From Rosellinia necatrix (taxonomy: Eukaryota; Ascomycota; Sordariomycetes; Xylariales; Xylariaceae): a stretch of 64,000 bases of DNA. The notes under the pieces are model-generated. The model was not told where the DNA came from, did not search any database, and was given only the letters and a program-made list of their open reading frames with translations. The DNA lies in contig JAGYVD010000010.1 of assembly GCA_021209875.1 (NCBI GenBank), positions 1,674,001-1,738,000 on the forward strand. Direction: 5' to 3'. Positions 1 through 11,419 of this stretch are shown here, piece after piece; position 1 is the first letter of the stretch; every line of letters starts with the position of its first letter. Position numbers and translations under genes: made by a program.

Positions 1-865
1 TGGGTTGGGCGCTCATCCCCAAAAAATGTAGTATATCAGGTGGCAGCGCGGAAAAAAGAGGAAGCTCCTTCAGAGTTTGTCTCACATTAACCAAGCCACT
101 GCCGAGAGCACTGCCCGCCGTTGGGTCATCAAGGGCCCCTGGGCTGGGCGACTTCCGCTTCTTATTATTTATCACGCCTCCCTCCCTAATGACGCCTTCA
201 TCACCAGTCGCGACTTCTCCGGGTACCGCCTCTCGCGCGCCAGCCTGGCGGCTCTCAGGTTTAAGCACACGGCCGCTTTCCTGGCGCTTTTTGGCCGTAA
301 TCGTCAACCGTTCATGGGCCTCGTGGCGAATTGCCTTTTCCATATCAGGGAACTTCGGGAGCTCACTTTGAAGGTCCTCTTTCTTCAAAACGAGGAGGAG
401 GCATTTGGACCGCGCAATGATGGTGGCCGTCCGGGGCATGTTCATGAGGACGCCGATTTCGCCAAAGAAAGATCCGGGTTTGAGCTCGGCGTATATGGCT
501 TCTCCGTCTCGAGAAGTGACAGCGACAACGCCACGAACAAGCCAATACATAGCTTTCGCCTCGTCTCCCTCCGTCAGAATAAGATCGTGAGCCGAGTGGA
601 CTTGCGGTCTTAAATACTTCCCGATCGCTATTAGAAAGTCGTCCGAGGCCGACATGAACAGTGGAAACGATCTCATGCGATCGACCAAATCCAGCGGCAT
701 ATCTGGGAAAGTCGACGCAGTGAGCGGAGAGGGGCGGATCGGCCGTGCTGGGTTTGTCTCGACATTGAAAGATCTGATCAAGGATGCGGAATCCGGTAAC
801 TGGCCATTTGCCGGGTGGTGCGCCAAGGCCCTGTAGGGCGAAGGGGGGGTTCTTGCGCGCCTCAT
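1..865 (-). CDS. Cyclic-nucleotide-binding-domain protein (partial, 3' end off the window)
   Basis: The minus strand is open from an ATG at 865 to the left edge, 288 codons without a stop. It starts MRRARTPPSPYRAL. Residues about 60-165 form a cNMP-binding domain: beta-strand pattern, then GSFFGEIGVLMNMPRTATI, which fits the phosphate-binding cassette (G-E plus R-T-A-T). A basic linker (INNKKRKS) follows. At the very edge LKELPLFSALPPDILHFLG begins what looks like a second cNMP-binding domain. Tandem cNMP domains of this kind occur in PKA regulatory subunits, but the N-terminus here lacks a dimerisation/docking region and an RRxS/RRxG-type inhibitor motif. It resembles more the large ascomycete proteins that join cNMP domains to F-box/LRR regions; that assignment is inference because the rest lies outside the window. 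No intron is needed in the visible part. Ligand binding is likely but unproven. Confidence 0.8.
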   Translation of the reverse strand, partial: MRRARTPPSPYRALAHHPANGQLPDSASLIRSFNVETNPARPIRPSPLTASTFPDMPLDLVDRMRSFPLFMSASDDFLIAIGKYLRPQVHSAHDLILTEGDEAKAMYWLVRGVVAVTSRDGEAIYAELKPGSFFGEIGVLMNMPRTATIIARSKCLLLVLKKEDLQSELPKFPDMEKAIRHEAHERLTITAKKRQESGRVLKPESRQAGAREAVPGEVATGDEGVIREGGVINNKKRKSPSPGALDDPTAGSALGSGLVNVRQTLKELPLFSALPPDILHFLGMSAQP

Positions 866-1668
866 ACTGTTTGCGCGCCCCTAACAGGCGAACCGGCTCT
901 GGATTCTAAATCCCCAACAGTACAACGTCCCAGGTTCGACGCCAATAGCCCCGCCGACTCCAACCGCGGAAGCAGAGGATTAACTCGATTTTGAGGGGGA
1001 GAGGGCAAACGGCTGCACCCCAAATAAGCGATGGATCATGCTATACCCTCTGGTGATCGTCAAATCCCCCGCAACGCCCCCCGCAAAGGAAGGTTGACGT
1101 GCGACACGGCGTTCAGGTGCCCGTCCAGTCCCGGGCATTCGTATGGGGAACGACGGAGCAGCGATGCGTTTGCAAACGGTTACAGTGCTCTAGCCGAGGC
1201 GCAGAATTGTCGTGGATTGATTGTGCCTCGAGCGGAAGGGGTTCTTGTAGTCGCGCCGGAACCGGATACGGGCTGTGGAGGACGGCACAGCGCAAACAGG
1301 CCTATCGGAGAAGGCGAAGGAGATAGGTATGAACGGGCCGGAATTCAGACGTGACTGGTTCCAAGAGAAAAACTAGAAACCACCCGGCCTTGGTCAGTCA
1401 TTATGCGACTCTAGCTGCGACGACGACCGCGACGGTATCAAACAATAAGTGGCGGGCTAAGACACTCACGATGGGGTCAGCAAATAGGAACGCCGCTTTC
1501 GCCCTCGCCCGCTCCCGAGAACAAGGAACCGGGAGTGCAGACAGGTCGTCGGTTGCTGGTCGTCGGAGTGCTCTCTCGGCTGGTACGACTGCCGACAACG
1601 GATTATGACAAGCACACAACAGGCAGGATTCTTCCCGGGTCCGAATTGAGGCTGTCAGATATGTAGAA

Positions 1669-1720
1669 GGGCCTGGGGAGGGCCTGGAGAGGGCCTGGGG
1701 AGGGCCTGGAGAGGGCCTGG
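1669..1720. repeat. 11-base tandem repeat
   Basis: Units of GGGCCTGGRGA repeat head to tail from 1669, four full copies and a partial fifth. The variable base alternates G and A between neighbouring copies, so the true period is 22 bases, which suggests duplication of a two-unit block. It is non-coding and G-rich on the plus strand. Confidence 0.85.
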
Positions 1721-2113
1721 CACCGCAGGTTCAACCCACAATAGAGGCTGTGCCTACAAATAGTAGGGAACAGCTATGCAACAAGACGGCCGAGGAGAAC
1801 CGGTATGAGTCTATGGGGGCACAGCTGGTGCAGTTGGTATATTGGACTTCCCACCTTGCAAAAAAAGGACAAGACGGGTTTGTTTTAAAGTATAGTAAGA
1901 CCTCGCTTTTCTTTCTCTGGAGTTTAGTTTATGCAGCTTGTCGCATGCACATCAGCGGTACGGGAGGCAGGTCAGGACAAACAGGGGTTGGCTGAGCGGG
2001 TGCAGCGGAGCTGTGTGACAAGACAGCCTAGAAACGCAGTGAGTGAGTGTACCTGCTACCTCTTGGCGCCCACCGAAGTGCTATACTTAAAATACCGGGC
2101 AGCCATAGTGGCG

Positions 2114-2262
2114 TAATAGGTGGTGGGTAGGTAGTCAGAAGGTAGGTAGTCAGTCATGTCAGGGTATAGCAGTATGTAGGTAGTCTTAGGTTACCTACCT
2201 AAGGTAAGTAGGTAGGTAAGTAGGTAGGTAAGTAGGTACCTAAGTACCTAGGTAGGTAGAAG
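2114..2262. repeat. TAGG/CCTA tetranucleotide tract
   Basis: Imperfect runs of GTAGGTAG interrupted by short inverted CCTACCTA segments cover this stretch. The mix of both orientations creates many small palindromes of the TACCTAGGTA type. Similar tracts recur in most spacers of this window (about 10.1, 18.2, 22.8-23.0, 31.4, 32.7, 38.6 and 55.5 kb) and not inside coding exons. Confidence 0.8.
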
Positions 2263-5200
2263 GTCAGATGTGTATAGCAAGTACCAGTAGTTCGCATGTA
2301 TACACTGCCTCGACCGTAGCTATAGGAGTATCGACGATATAGACGAGGGCGCGGCCGGTGATGTCAGATAAAGCGAGGGGGAGCTCAGAAGGAGGATGAG
2401 GAGCAATAATGAACATGAGATCATGTTACAGCAAAGCTTCCTCCCGCCCATGGCTCTGATTTCGAAGACCACCTAGCATCACTAACATACACTAGATATG
2501 CTAGTCTAGAGGGAGGATTGAACAGCGCCAAACTACCTACTTAAAGCATTAGATGCTAGGTAGAGGTATGTAGGTATCTGTAATCTGGACGCTAAAAGCC
2601 TTGTAAGTATGGAACTTGCTAGCTACCTGCTAGATAATGAGCTAAAAGCGTCTGAGACAACCTCTGAGCTGATGCAGATCAGAGGTGGTGATGGTGGCGG
2701 TGGTGGTACATAACTAACTACTGGGGACAGGGTAAGAAGGGACATCTAACGAGGACAGATTTAGTATGGGACTGTACATATGTGTGTAATCACGGTACAC
2801 TTAGGCATTCTACTAGTTATTCTACTAGCGTATCTACTATACACCAGCGAACCCTCAACCCACTAATTACATAGTAGTGTACTTGTACCATGCGTGGTGG
2901 ATTACGACTTCTTGTTGTTGCTATGTATGATTATCTGGGCTCCCAATCAACACGACATGTAGATAATACTTTGTGCGTAAAAGATTGCAACCCCGATCCT
3001 CATCCCCTACCACATATTTTTTAATCTTGATTTATCATCTTGAGCTGGATGCATAACCCCCACACCCTTTATTGTTCTATTTCTTACCTATCATGGACCT
3101 AGCTCTGCCTACACTACTGGGCAACTCTCGAGGGGGTCATAAAACCTGCTAACCCAGGTAGGCAGATAGTAGGGGTTATACCATTTGTCGGCACTGAGCG
3201 AATATGCTCCGGCCATGTGGGAACATGCTGCGTGGGGAACAGGGAGCTTCAGCACGGGGCGCGGACTGGCTCGATGGTTCCCTGTCCTAGCCTGCTTTGG
3301 ACCACTACTGCAAATGGAGTGAGCGTCGCGGGGTGGCTTGGGTCTTCCCAGGGCGAGTACCAGGGTAGTTAGTAGTGTACACTACCTACCACATAGGCCC
3401 TAGTTTAGATGCCCAAACCACAGGTATGTGCATAGTGTATTCAGACTTGGCAGCAAGGATGGGAACAAGCAAAACCCAGGCAACATGCATCGACTCCGAA
3501 CCTTGGGGGGAAATAATAGGACTACCAAGTACACCATCCCAGAATACGATCAACACGGTATACCGTAGTTAAATAGACCGAAAGACACGATCAGACCAGA
3601 ACACCACTGAACCGATCTTCGGCCCTGGCCACCAACGCCCGTACACTATGCTGTGGGCTTTCTGATATTCAACGTCACTATGGGGTACCACTGACGTACC
3701 CGATAATAATAACATAGGGCGATGGGTGGCAGAAAAGATGCAATACTTTCGCTTGTACAGAATAGCAGACAACCTAGTTAGATGTACACTACCACACATT
3801 ATCCGCCTAACTGCCGCCAACATGTAGATAGTTATTATTAGCTCGTATGGTGGTCCCTGTAAATACGGTAGCCAGCGGCAGCTGCGTGAACGAGGCCTAT
3901 AACGTCTCCGGGTAGCTGCTGCAATGCGACCGGGCGCACTCTGAATATACCAGAGAGGGCCGCTGAATCAGCACTACCGGCCGTAGCACTGCATACTGTA
4001 TGTACGGTATGTCTGCATTTCCGCCCTTTCTCTTGGGTTGGTCTCACTCAATAGGTGGTCTTTTGTGGTGAATGGGCTATTTTTGGGGGGCAACGCAAAC
4101 CAAGTAATAACAGTTTTGGATGCTAGGTCGGTATGTATTGTTTGTGTGGTGGAATTACGTGTATGCAGCGTCCGAATTAGAATTAAATCAGGAGTGAAAG
4201 CGGGTTAGGTTGAATCAAGCGAACGTGAGGAAACTCCACAATGAAAGGATCCCATCTGGGCAGAGAAATGCTCAACGGCGATTTTGCTTCCTCAGCATGG
4301 GTATGCTGCTGGAAGAGGCCGGCGTTAAGGTTAAGCCTATCCATGTCATGATTAACAAGCGCCAGCCGACGGGAAACTCAATGACTACTTACCAGGGAAG
4401 CATTGGTTAGCCATGCGTGAAACACCATTTACACAATCCTAGGCCGAGCATGGGTAGGTCCAGTTAGCGGCTATTACGATGGATGTATCCAGCATCAAAG
4501 AACAACAGCACTGTCCGAGGATGGGGGTGGAGCGTTGTAGGATCATCAGTTGCGTCAGAGTTACTACTACCAACGTGAACTGCGCTGTATTATCCTCCTC
4601 GCGTTCGTTTGACCTTGTTGTCATGACGATCCTGCAAGCCATCAACAAGCCTGGCCACTTGCCACTAGCCCATTTGGCGCCTGGGTACATACAAAGGTGG
4701 GTGAGGCAAGGCGAGGTAAGGTAAGGTACTTACCTGTCTTGTACACTAGATCACCACGCAATACACACTGTACCAGTCCTCAACGAGGCAACAAGGACGA
4801 AAAGAAAGGGAAAGAGGAGTGGGATCAAGAGACCTGGCGAGCTCGACGATCGGGCCGAACTGCAATCTCATGGCTGTGCGCTGTGTGCTGCGCGCTGGGG
4901 CCAGACCACACTCTTATGGTGTATTCTTCCGTAGTTACATGCCTGGGTACGTACGGTAGATGGTCCTCGACCCGCCTCTACGAGATTTCTGGACGCAATT
5001 CCTCGTTACGGTCCGCTATGGGAACTTGGTGACAGCGACTCGAGGCCCGAGCCGCCCGCCATCCCTTATACTATACAGAGATGCAGTGGAGAGAGTCTAG
5101 TGCACGCTCCGGCCAGGCTCGCCTTCAACACCAACGAGCGTTTCGTGTAATCTCGGTCTTTCCCCCCTCAGTTGGCGCTCAATTATCGAAGAATTTTCAA

Positions 5201-6484
5201 GGCGACTAGGACCCCTGTAGGTACTAATCGCCGTTTCAAGATTCGAGAAGATTTCTACAGCCCCAACGCCCCCACTGTCAGCACACCAAAGTTGGTCCTA
5301 TCAACACAGCACAAGCCTCCTTTAAGCTTGGCTGCCGCCTACCCGGTTTCCAAGCTGCCGGCATGGCCGACTTAGAACCAATAAGCTCCGTCGGCAACGA
5401 GGAAAGAGTTTCGACTCGCCTCTACTACCATATTGACCAACCGTATTTTAGTGCGCGCTCAAGTATATGAGTTGCGATGATTGTAGGCTATTGGAATGCA
5501 ATTTGATGTAAATATAAGCTCGACTAAAGGAGCATCGTCAGCGCTGGCTATCGTCCCGAGCGGAAAGAAAGCTTATCTGTCGCCGAGAGTAGAGGTGTTG
5601 GGATTCTCACTGCTTTCTTTAGTTCCATCCCCTGCGTCTCTTGTCGCTCCCGTGTTTGAGGGCCCTGTAGCACGCTGGGATCACGCCGATCGGTATCGGC
5701 CGACGAAACTAGAATGGGAAGGTAGCGAATAGTCTAACAGATACGGAGAAGCATGCAAGTCTGCTGGGCAGAACTCACTAGTGTAGTTTGTTTGCTTCAT
5801 CAGGGAGTAGGTAGCGCATGATAATACTCCTCACTTATATTCGACCATATATAAACCTCGTTTCCATCATTCATCCGTGCTTTAGGATCGATCGGTTCAG
5901 TTTAGTTAGGAAAACACAGGCGGCGACTGACGGCTCGAGATGAACGGCAAGAGAAGAAGAAAATACATGTGTTTTGTGTCCAAAAACGCTGGTCAGCGGA
6001 TTTCTGATATGCCATTAAACAAGTGAGGGTTTAGCAATCCAAGTAAACGCAAATATAACGTCCTACTGCGAAGTTGCAAGCAAACCTCGGCACCCAGCGT
6101 AATTTTTGGAGTGGTAAATACCTAAGAGGCAACGAGACGGACGGGTAGAAACGGGGGCTGAGCTGTGCAGCCGGAGCAGAGCCGGAGCAGAGCCGGGGCC
6201 GTCGGAGTTAAGACCAACAGAATCCCGTTTATTCTTCCAGAGATTTCTTTGGTGCCATTTGCTATCAGGTGACAGACAGACACAGCTAGCGCACAGGCCA
6301 CTCTTGGATTACATCAGCCAGCAACTGCCATCGTCATCAGTCGCCATGACAGGTAGGCAGGTAAGTAGCTCTCCCACCAGTGCCTACGAGCCGCGAACTA
6401 TCTACCCTATTTAACCTTTCTTTTCCTTACCACGACACGCACACCCGCACACCTACGAGGATCACCAACATCGCGACAAAGACA

Positions 6485-7579
6485 ATGCCGTTTACAATAA
6501 TGGTCCGGCAGGGGCCGGCACGCCTTGCGACACGACTGCCCGGAATCGCCAAATCCTCACTTCGATTTCCGGCTCCCATCCGAGCCTTCCATCAACCCGC
6601 CACCAAACCCTCCAACTTCTTCACATCCAGAGCCACCATCTCTTCTTCGGCATCGCGAGCCACGCCAAAGAATGGTTTTTTTCAGTCAAGAGCATACAAC
6701 CAGCAAGCGGCTCCAGCCGCCGACCAGGGCACGCTCATCCGGAAGCTCTTGACAGGTGGTGCTATCTTCGGCGGCACAGTCATCGCGATCAACGTTGTCT
6801 TCAATCGCGAAACCCGAGACGACGGTGGCATGCCTGCCTTCGAACGGTCCTACCTGAACTCGACATTTCTGCACACCGGGCTAGGAATTGGTATCATCGG
6901 CTTGACTGCACGCCAAATGATCCAAACTGGTTTCGTATACCGGCTGATGGTCACAAATCCCTGGGCTGTGGCCATTGGTGGCATGGCTCTAAGCTTCGCT
7001 ACCATGATTGGAACACGATACATCGACCCGGACAAGTAAGCTCGTCTCTGTTTGGTCGACAATTCAGACCACAATGCTAAATTGCACTGCTTTAGTTACG
7101 TTCCTAAGTATGCTCTCTGGACCGCTTTCAACGCCACCCAAGCCGCTTTCGTCGCACCATTGCTCGCCTTCGCCCCTGCTGCCCTTATCGCCCGTGCCGG
7201 ACTTTACACCGTCGCCATGATGGGGTCCATCTCGTTTGTCGGTGCTACTGCGAAGCAAGAGAAATATATGTATATCGGAGGGCCCCTACTGGCTGGTGCT
7301 GCCCTGGTTGCTGTCTCTGGATTTGCCCCTCTACTTCTTCCAGTGACTGCGGTCCGCACTCTCGCCCTCACTGAGAATATCTGGCTGTACGGTGGCCTCG
7401 CCGTTTTTGGTGGCTTCACCCTCTACGACGTTCAAAAGATTCTGCACCACGCCCGCCTGGCTGAGCGAGGTATCATCAAGAAAGATCCCATTAACGAGAG
7501 TATTTCTCTTGAGCTCGACTTCCTCAACATTTTCATTCGGATGGTCCAAATTTTAATGCTGCAGCAAAACCGCCGTTAG
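6485..7579 (+). CDS. Mitochondrial Bax-inhibitor-1 family protein (GHITM/TMBIM5 type)
   Basis: Two exons, 6485-7035 and 7096-7579, join across a 60-base GT-AG intron with a TGCTAAAT branch-like site, giving 344 aa. The first about 95 residues are basic, Ser/Thr-rich and lack acidic residues, as in a mitochondrial presequence; the start at 6485 (MPFTIMVRQG) puts this at the very N-terminus, although the frame opens further upstream at 6380. The rest has about seven hydrophobic segments rich in Gly and Ala and ends with the family's conserved tail: ENIWLYGGLAVFGGFTLYDV, then a DPINESISLELDFLNIFIR stretch and a final transmembrane-like segment. Length and layout match fungal homologues of GHITM, inner-membrane proteins linked in animals to cristae organisation and cation exchange. 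Exact transport function in fungi is not established. The residue pattern is intact. Confidence 0.9.
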
Positions 7580-8772
7580 TGAAAATGATGCCGACGTACA
7601 GAGGAGGAGGCAGGTGTGATTGAGGATACATCAATCACGAAACACAGCGCGTTATTGACAAGTATCCCGGAACTTAATATATGGTTTGGGGCAGCCCACG
7701 ATTAATGGGCTTCATACACTCCTCTCCTAATCGAAGAGATAGCAAACGTCGTATCCACGATAGCGACATTGTTCAGTCTTTTGTAGCAGTATGTAACTAC
7801 ATTAAGTAAAATAAAATAAAAACAAGACAAAAAGTCACACCCATGCAATGTCATCATTTTCTTAATCCCGAGGGGTCGGAGAAGCAAAAAGCATATACAA
7901 TCCCTTCCCAGCCTTAACCTAACCTCTGCCGTTTCCATATCCTGTTCGACTCCTTGCCCTATTTTCAAGACCTTTTACTCGAGAACCAACACGATCCAGG
8001 TTCCAATAGAAAGACTCCTCGAGATTGCGTGCCTATTTCGTGACCAAACCGTCGTCTTCAAAATCCATTGCTCGTGTGTCACGGTAAGGCTAACTTGCCA
8101 CGAGACTCAGCGATGGCCCCTCTAATATATAAGCAATCACAATGAAGAAAACTGGCCCATTGTTTTTTTTATTCCTTTTTAAAAGTACCTCGTAGTGTAT
8201 CGATGTTCTCGCGCATTGATAGCTGCATGTATTGATGTATTTTTTTTTTTTTTAATTTTTTTTTTTTTGTCAAGCTCATAATGTAGTTAGTTCGGTGACA
8301 TTTCTGTCTGTCTGTCAGCCGGACTTGGTGGATTAAACTATGACGGGTATGTATAGCGAGGATCGTGAGAGGATGGCAAAACTCTCGTTAAGATTGCATA
8401 AAACGCACTAGCCTGGTAAAAGGCTGGGTGGATTTTGAACAGCATCTCATTCGAGTTGTCAGATGCTCACTTCAGCACAGACTTTGTGAGGAAATACGTA
8501 TATCCATGTTGCGTTGTATACGTTCGTTCAATATCACAGGCAGGCTGCCCGACTGCCCATAAAGTTCGTCTAGGGCTGAGTTGTGCCAGCCAGCAAGTAT
8601 GTACGATAAAAACAGTACGGGATAGTTCCGCAACATCAAGATATGTGCAACCCCTCCAAACACGCGCTCTGACCTGGAGCTCTAAGGAAACGTATTCGTT
8701 CACACCCCTCCGCATTAAACCATGTCTGTGAGATACGCCCATCCAACACCGGTCATTTATAATTCTTCAAAT
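7580..8772. other. Convergent spacer, 1.2 kb
   Basis: This holds the 3' ends of the plus-strand Bax-inhibitor gene and the minus-strand MsrA gene. It contains poly-T runs near 8160-8270 and no ORF I can assign; the frames at 8435-8742 do not resemble proteins. Confidence 0.5.
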
Positions 8773-9578
8773 TCAGGATGACTTCTGCTCCAACGGCTCG
8801 AACGGCCGTAGGAAATGGCTAGGGCATTCGTAACCCCAGGGGTTTTTGTTGAGGTACATCTGATGGTAGTCCTCGGCGTCCCACCACGGGCCCGCGGGCA
8901 GGACCTCGGTCACGATGCCGCCTTTGTACCACTGGTCGTTGGCCTGCTTCGTGACCTCCTTGGCGATCTTCTCCTGCTCCTCGTTGTGGAAGTAGATCCC
9001 ACTGCGGTAATTGGTTCCAGTATCCGGACCCTGCCTGTTCATCGTCGTCGGGTCGTGCATGCGATAGAAGAACTCCAGGAGCTGACGGTACGTGATCCGC
9101 GCGGGATCGTAGTAGATCAGCAAGGCCTCATTGTCTGCCGCGGTTCGTTAGCTTCGTATCCCCGCTTTATAGCCTGTGATATTATACACGAGACAATTCC
9201 GTGTAACTTACGCCCCGTCTTCCCCGTGCACACCTGTTTGTAGTTGGGGTTTGTGGCGTCGCCGCCAGTATACCCCACGCGGGCGTCGTACAGCCCCTTG
9301 TCGCCGAAGTGCTTTCGGTACAGGTGCTCGACGCCCCAGAAGCAACCGGCGCCCACGGTGGCCTTCTCAGCACCCTCGGGAATCACGGCACGGGGCGAAC
9401 CCCCGCCGCTGCTTGTAACACCCAATGCGGTCGACATGGGGCGGAACAGGCGCTGGACAAACGAAGGCATGGCGAATGCCATTAGAAGGACTGCGATGAC
9501 GAGAGCGAATAGCACCGTTGTCAAGGAAATGCTGTTTTTGCTGCGATGCGTGGGTTCGGGGGCGTGTTTCGTTGGCAT
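8773..9578 (-). CDS. MXR1: Peptide-methionine (S)-S-oxide reductase MsrA, membrane-anchored form
   Basis: Two exons on the minus strand, 9578-9212 and 9134-8773, with a 77-base GT-AG intron (9211-9135), encode 242 aa. The catalytic motif GCFWG lies at residues 78-82, so Cys79 is the nucleophile that reduces methionine-S-sulfoxide (EC 1.8.4.11). Family landmarks follow: VGYTGGDATNPNYKQVCTGK, then HNEALLIYYDP across the splice, then MHDPTTMNRQGPDTGTNYRS and YHQMYLNKNPWGY. The N-terminal 70 residues precede the enzyme domain and include a strong hydrophobic segment at about 19-40, preceded by Lys and Arg. That suggests a membrane anchor or an uncleaved targeting signal (ER or mitochondrion); most MsrA proteins are soluble and near 170-200 aa. 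The splice phase (C-AC, His) restores the conserved HNEAL. Confidence 0.93.
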
Positions 9579-10334
9579 ATAACGAACCCAAGGACAACAG
9601 ATGCAATTCCCTGCGGGTGAGAAAGGAAGAAAGAAATGATGGGACGGAGAAATGGGATATAGAGGGAATAAGGGATGTCGTTGCTGTTGACGTTGACGTT
9701 GACGTTGACGTTGACGCTGCGGTTGCGCCGTTATTATTCGAGATGGCTGACAATTTCAACCTCCTATGACAAATCTCGAAATGCTCAATGCGGATGGATG
9801 ATTGTCTCATCGCCCCGCGCAAGCTGTTGTGCCCCGCCAATTGCTCGATCACGTCAGCGTCAAGCAGAGATCTTGCAACCCAAACTGTCTTGTCTGCCCC
9901 GCTAATTCCAAATCGCCGAGAGGCTAAGCTGGGCGGGTACCCGCCAAACCTTACTGTACTTAGGGCGACGCTGGAACGTGCTGGTAGTGTACATTGGCTC
10001 ACGTTGCATGGGTAAAGGCAGGTACCAACCAACCAGATAGAGTAAGTTTAAGATGTTACATTGTGCATACATAAGTGCCTACCACACACATCTGGGTACT
10101 GTGGAGAGACGTAGGTAACAGGCACCTAGGTAGGTAACTACCTACCTACCTAGCCTACTTATCCCTGCTGCAACATTCCGCTTATCTTATCAGCTACAGC
10201 CTTACGCACATCTTCCCACATCTCTCACCCCACGTCGACACTTTCCGAAGCGCGGAACATCAGCCTTATTTACTTTGGCTCTCCACCACCACAGCTTACA
10301 ACAATCAATTCAGTACAGGTTAAAAAACGCCAAG
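9579..10334. other. Divergent promoter region between MsrA and eL33
   Basis: This 756-base stretch separates two outward-facing genes and must carry both promoters. It contains a GTTGAC hexanucleotide repeat next to the MsrA start and a TAGG/CCTA tract at about 10119-10152. Pyrimidine-rich runs precede the ribosomal protein start, as is common at fungal ribosomal-protein promoters. Confidence 0.5.
9686..9715. repeat. (GTTGAC)5 microsatellite
   Basis: Five perfect head-to-tail copies of GTTGAC lie about 110 bases upstream of the MsrA start codon. An open frame across them reads as a Val-Asp repeat but has no other protein-like property, so I treat it as non-coding. Confidence 0.9.
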
Positions 10335-11119
10335 ATGCCGACAGAAGGCGGCCATAGACGTGAGTTGTGCCTCTTGGTTTTCCCTAAGCCACTAACGCCG
10401 GCTAATTCTCTGCAAAGTCTACGTCAAGTTCGTACACCTAGCACAAATGACGGGCCTCGATCGCGCAATGTCACGGCTAGAGTCAATCCGATGCCGTAAG
10501 ATACATGGCTAATATAGTACCACGAGCAGGGCCCGACACCTCGGGTATAGACGCAACAAGCATACAACACACCCTCACCGGAGTTTGGTGAAGATCGAGG
10601 GCGTGGATAACACCGAAGCTGCCAGGTAAGCAGGCTGTGTACAGTATTTATATACATGCATCGCTCTGGAGACCACCCTGAAGACCATCCTGCTGATGTT
10701 CCTAGCTTCTATCTTGGAAAAAAAATAGTTTTCATCCAAAAGGCACCAACTGAAACCAGTAGGCCAACCCAATGCAAAGCCTCCATCTACTGAACTATAT
10801 GTCCATTCGGCTTATATCTCGGATCACACTTGCTAACTACCAACTTACAGGAGGCACTCACACCCGCGTTGTAGGTCAAATTCTAGCTCGATTCGCACCG
10901 CATTACATCGACATGCTAATCAAAATCTGTTTCACAGATCTGGGGCAAGGTTGTTCGACCACACGGTATGATTCTTCGACCTCGGTTTCAATGCTCATCC
11001 TCGCTAATTATCCGACTTTAGGCAACTCTGGTGCCGTACAGGCTCGCTTCTCCGTCCCTCTCCCTCCTAAGTCGTTCGGTGCTAGCCTTAGAATTCTTCT
11101 ATATCCTTCATCGATCTAA
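10335..11119 (+). CDS. RPL33: 60S ribosomal protein eL33 (L35Ae), diverged copy
   Basis: Seven exons rebuild a 109-residue protein: 10335-10359, 10418-10427, 10530-10625, 10706-10758, 10851-10870, 10938-10965 and 11022-11119. All six introns are GT-AG with a CTAAC/CTAAT/CTGAT-type branch site 10-20 bases before the acceptor, and every phase joins correctly. Family landmarks are GHRLYVK at the start, [34 protein letters not shown] and [20 protein letters not shown] at the end. The length equals the normal fungal protein. The sequence is oddly diverged for a ribosomal protein: usual K-G-[RK]-H-L-S-Y-Q-R-S-K reads [11 protein letters not shown], and the usual R-G-[ST]-K-I-R-V reads R-G-T-H-T-R-V. 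It could be the sole copy or a second, relaxed paralogue. Intact frame and splice sites argue against a dead gene. Confidence 0.88.
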
Positions 11120-11349
11120 ATCAGGAAGGGGCTGGGGACCCAGCGAGAACAGCTTCGTCAAGGATGCAACCGTGAATCAAGAGGGTTTGGAAGCGTCAAT
11201 GAGACCCCATATCCCAACTGATGGTTGCGCGAACTGCAAGCGTCTACACGCGGGATGGACTTTGAAAATGACCAATACTCCCTCGCCTGCAATATTACGT
11301 TGTGCTTAGGAGTTCTCTCTATCGCCAGACGGATTCGGCTCCAGTCACG

Positions 11350-11419
11350 ATTGGTGCGGTTGGGTATCACGGAAACATAGCAGCCGCTTTCAGAACAACC
11401 TGGCCTCAACCGCACCAAT
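11350..11419. repeat. Perfect 13-base inverted repeat
   Basis: ATTGGTGCGGTTG at 11350-11362 is matched by its exact reverse complement at 11407-11419, with 44 bases between. No target-site duplication or coding content marks it as a transposon. It lies about 230 bases downstream of the eL33 stop codon and could form a long hairpin in RNA. Confidence 0.85.

Larger units (their letters stand above)
866..6484. other. Gene-poor spacer, 5.6 kb
   Basis: This stretch lies between the divergent starts of the cNMP-binding gene and the Bax-inhibitor gene, so both promoters must lie in its ends. Short open frames exist (for example 1031-1354, 4210-4410 and 4697-5032) but none resembles a known family or carries convincing splice structure. 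The stretch holds an 11-base tandem repeat near 1.7 kb and dense TAGG/CCTA tetranucleotides at 2.1-2.3 kb. I see no transposon ORF, terminal repeats or RNA gene. Confidence 0.5.

Noticed and set aside
884..960. tRNA-like segment with a GGTTCGAC T-loop motif
   Set aside because: The T-stem does not pair, and no anticodon or acceptor stem can be drawn.
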